Positions 63,628-64,000 of a DNA stretch of 64,000 bases are shown here, in pieces. The stretch comes from Ophiobolus disseminans. Taxonomy: Eukaryota > Ascomycota > Dothideomycetes > Pleosporales > Phaeosphaeriaceae. The DNA lies in NCBI GenBank assembly GCA_010093685.1, contig MU006231.1, positions 172,428-236,427 on the forward strand, read 5' to 3'. Position numbers and translations under genes: made by a program. The notes under the pieces are model-generated. The model made no database searches, was not told the DNA's origin, and was given only the letters and a program-made list of their open reading frames with translations. Numbering within the stretch: the first letter of the stretch is position 1; each line of letters starts with the position of its first letter.

Positions 63628-64000
63628 CTAATACCCCCTCTTCGCCAACTTCTCCTCCTCAGCCAGATGTCCGCAATTAATGCCCACCATCGCCTCTCCC
63701 AGATCCATGCTCACCTCCATCAACACCTTGGGATCCTTGTAGTGCGTAACAGCCTGCACAATCGCCTTTGCGCGCTTCGCCGCATCCCCACTCTTAAAGA
63801 TACCCGACCCGACAAACACGCCATCGCACCCCAACTGCATCATAAGCGCCGCATCCGCCGGCGTCGCCACGCCTCCAGCCGCGAAATTCACTACGGGAAG
63901 TCTTCCCAACTTAGCCGTCTCTTTCAGCAGCGCAAAGTCGACCTGCAAATCCTTCGCGTAAACTCTGAGTTCTTCCTCCGACATGTTCTTCGCGCGTGCA
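63628..64000 (-). CDS. PDX1: Pyridoxal 5'-phosphate synthase PDX1/SNZ (C-terminal part)
   Basis: This is the lyase/synthase subunit of the deoxyxylulose-independent vitamin B6 pathway. It joins ribose-5-phosphate, glyceraldehyde-3-phosphate and ammonia from the PDX2 glutaminase. The window holds the last ~123 residues, starting ARAKNMSEEELRVYAK and ending EEEKLAKRGY. Highly conserved family text is present: VDFALLKETAKLGRLPVVNF, AAGGVATPADAALMMQLGCD and GVFVGSGIFKS (phosphate-binding loop). The gene continues beyond the right edge, so the Met at 63984 is internal, not the start. Confidence 0.95.
   Translation of the reverse strand, partial: ARAKNMSEEELRVYAKDLQVDFALLKETAKLGRLPVVNFAAGGVATPADAALMMQLGCDGVFVGSGIFKSGDAAKRAKAIVQAVTHYKDPKVLMEVSMDLGEAMVGINCGHLAEEEKLAKRGY

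Noticed and set aside
1..64000. CRISPR arrays, bacterial operons or rRNA genes
   Set aside because: The window is fungal nuclear DNA. The only spaced repeats are irregular and degenerate, and no rRNA text was recognised.

Overview
This window looks like a chromosomal segment of a filamentous ascomycete (Pezizomycotina, most likely a dothideomycete). Genes carry many short 42-70 nt introns with GTRNGY donors and CTAAC/CTGAC branch points. The gene content is typical of such fungi: a NACHT NLR-like protein, a HET-domain protein, a tannase/feruloyl esterase, Fot1/pogo and Tc1 DNA transposons, an SMP3 mannosyltransferase and an ABCC transporter. The ORFs were read by hand and spliced by eye, so intron borders are inferences unless the reading frame closes exactly, in which case I say so.

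Layout. 1-2.1 kb is gene-poor and repeat-derived: a possible copia LTR/primer-binding-site relic and several copies of a degenerate ~40 nt repeat beginning CACTGCAAT. 2.1-5.6 kb (-) encodes a RAD5/HLTF-like SNF2 ATPase with a RING insert. 6.1-11.1 kb (+) holds two NLR-related genes in tandem: a NACHT protein ending in four C2H2 zinc fingers, then an NLR-type N-terminus joined directly to ankyrin repeats with no NTPase. 11.7-14.1 kb is a lineage-type membrane protein and 15.2-16.8 kb a secreted tannase/feruloyl esterase. 17.9-24.7 kb (-) is a giant intronless SANT-domain corepressor (SNT1-like). 26.0-27.3 kb is deoxyhypusine synthase. 28.1-32.3 kb is a MATH, dead-USP, MORN and RING fusion.

32.3-37 kb is a transposon island. 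It contains repeat copies, an apparently intact 1,788 bp pogo element with perfect 87 bp inverted repeats, and 16 bp further on a decayed 1,352 bp Tc1-type element. Beyond it lie a cysteine-rich seven-helix membrane protein (-), a broken formate/nitrite transporter (+) and an RBR ubiquitin ligase (+). A 3.4 kb weakly coding stretch follows, with a C24 tract, a dehydrogenase fragment and a cysteine-rich multi-exon ORF. After that come a 1,739-residue ABCC transporter (-) and a HET protein (-).

The right end is housekeeping. It has complex I subunit NDUFA12 (-, seven exons including a 7 nt micro-exon) divergent from mitochondrial PGS1 (+), SMP3 (-) divergent from SKP1 (+), and the C-terminus of PDX1 (-) cut by the window edge. 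Conserved housekeeping genes alternate with fast-evolving recognition, membrane and transposon segments. The ubiquitin theme (SKP1, RBR ligase, RING SNF2, MATH/USP/RING fusion) is probably coincidental rather than a functional cluster.
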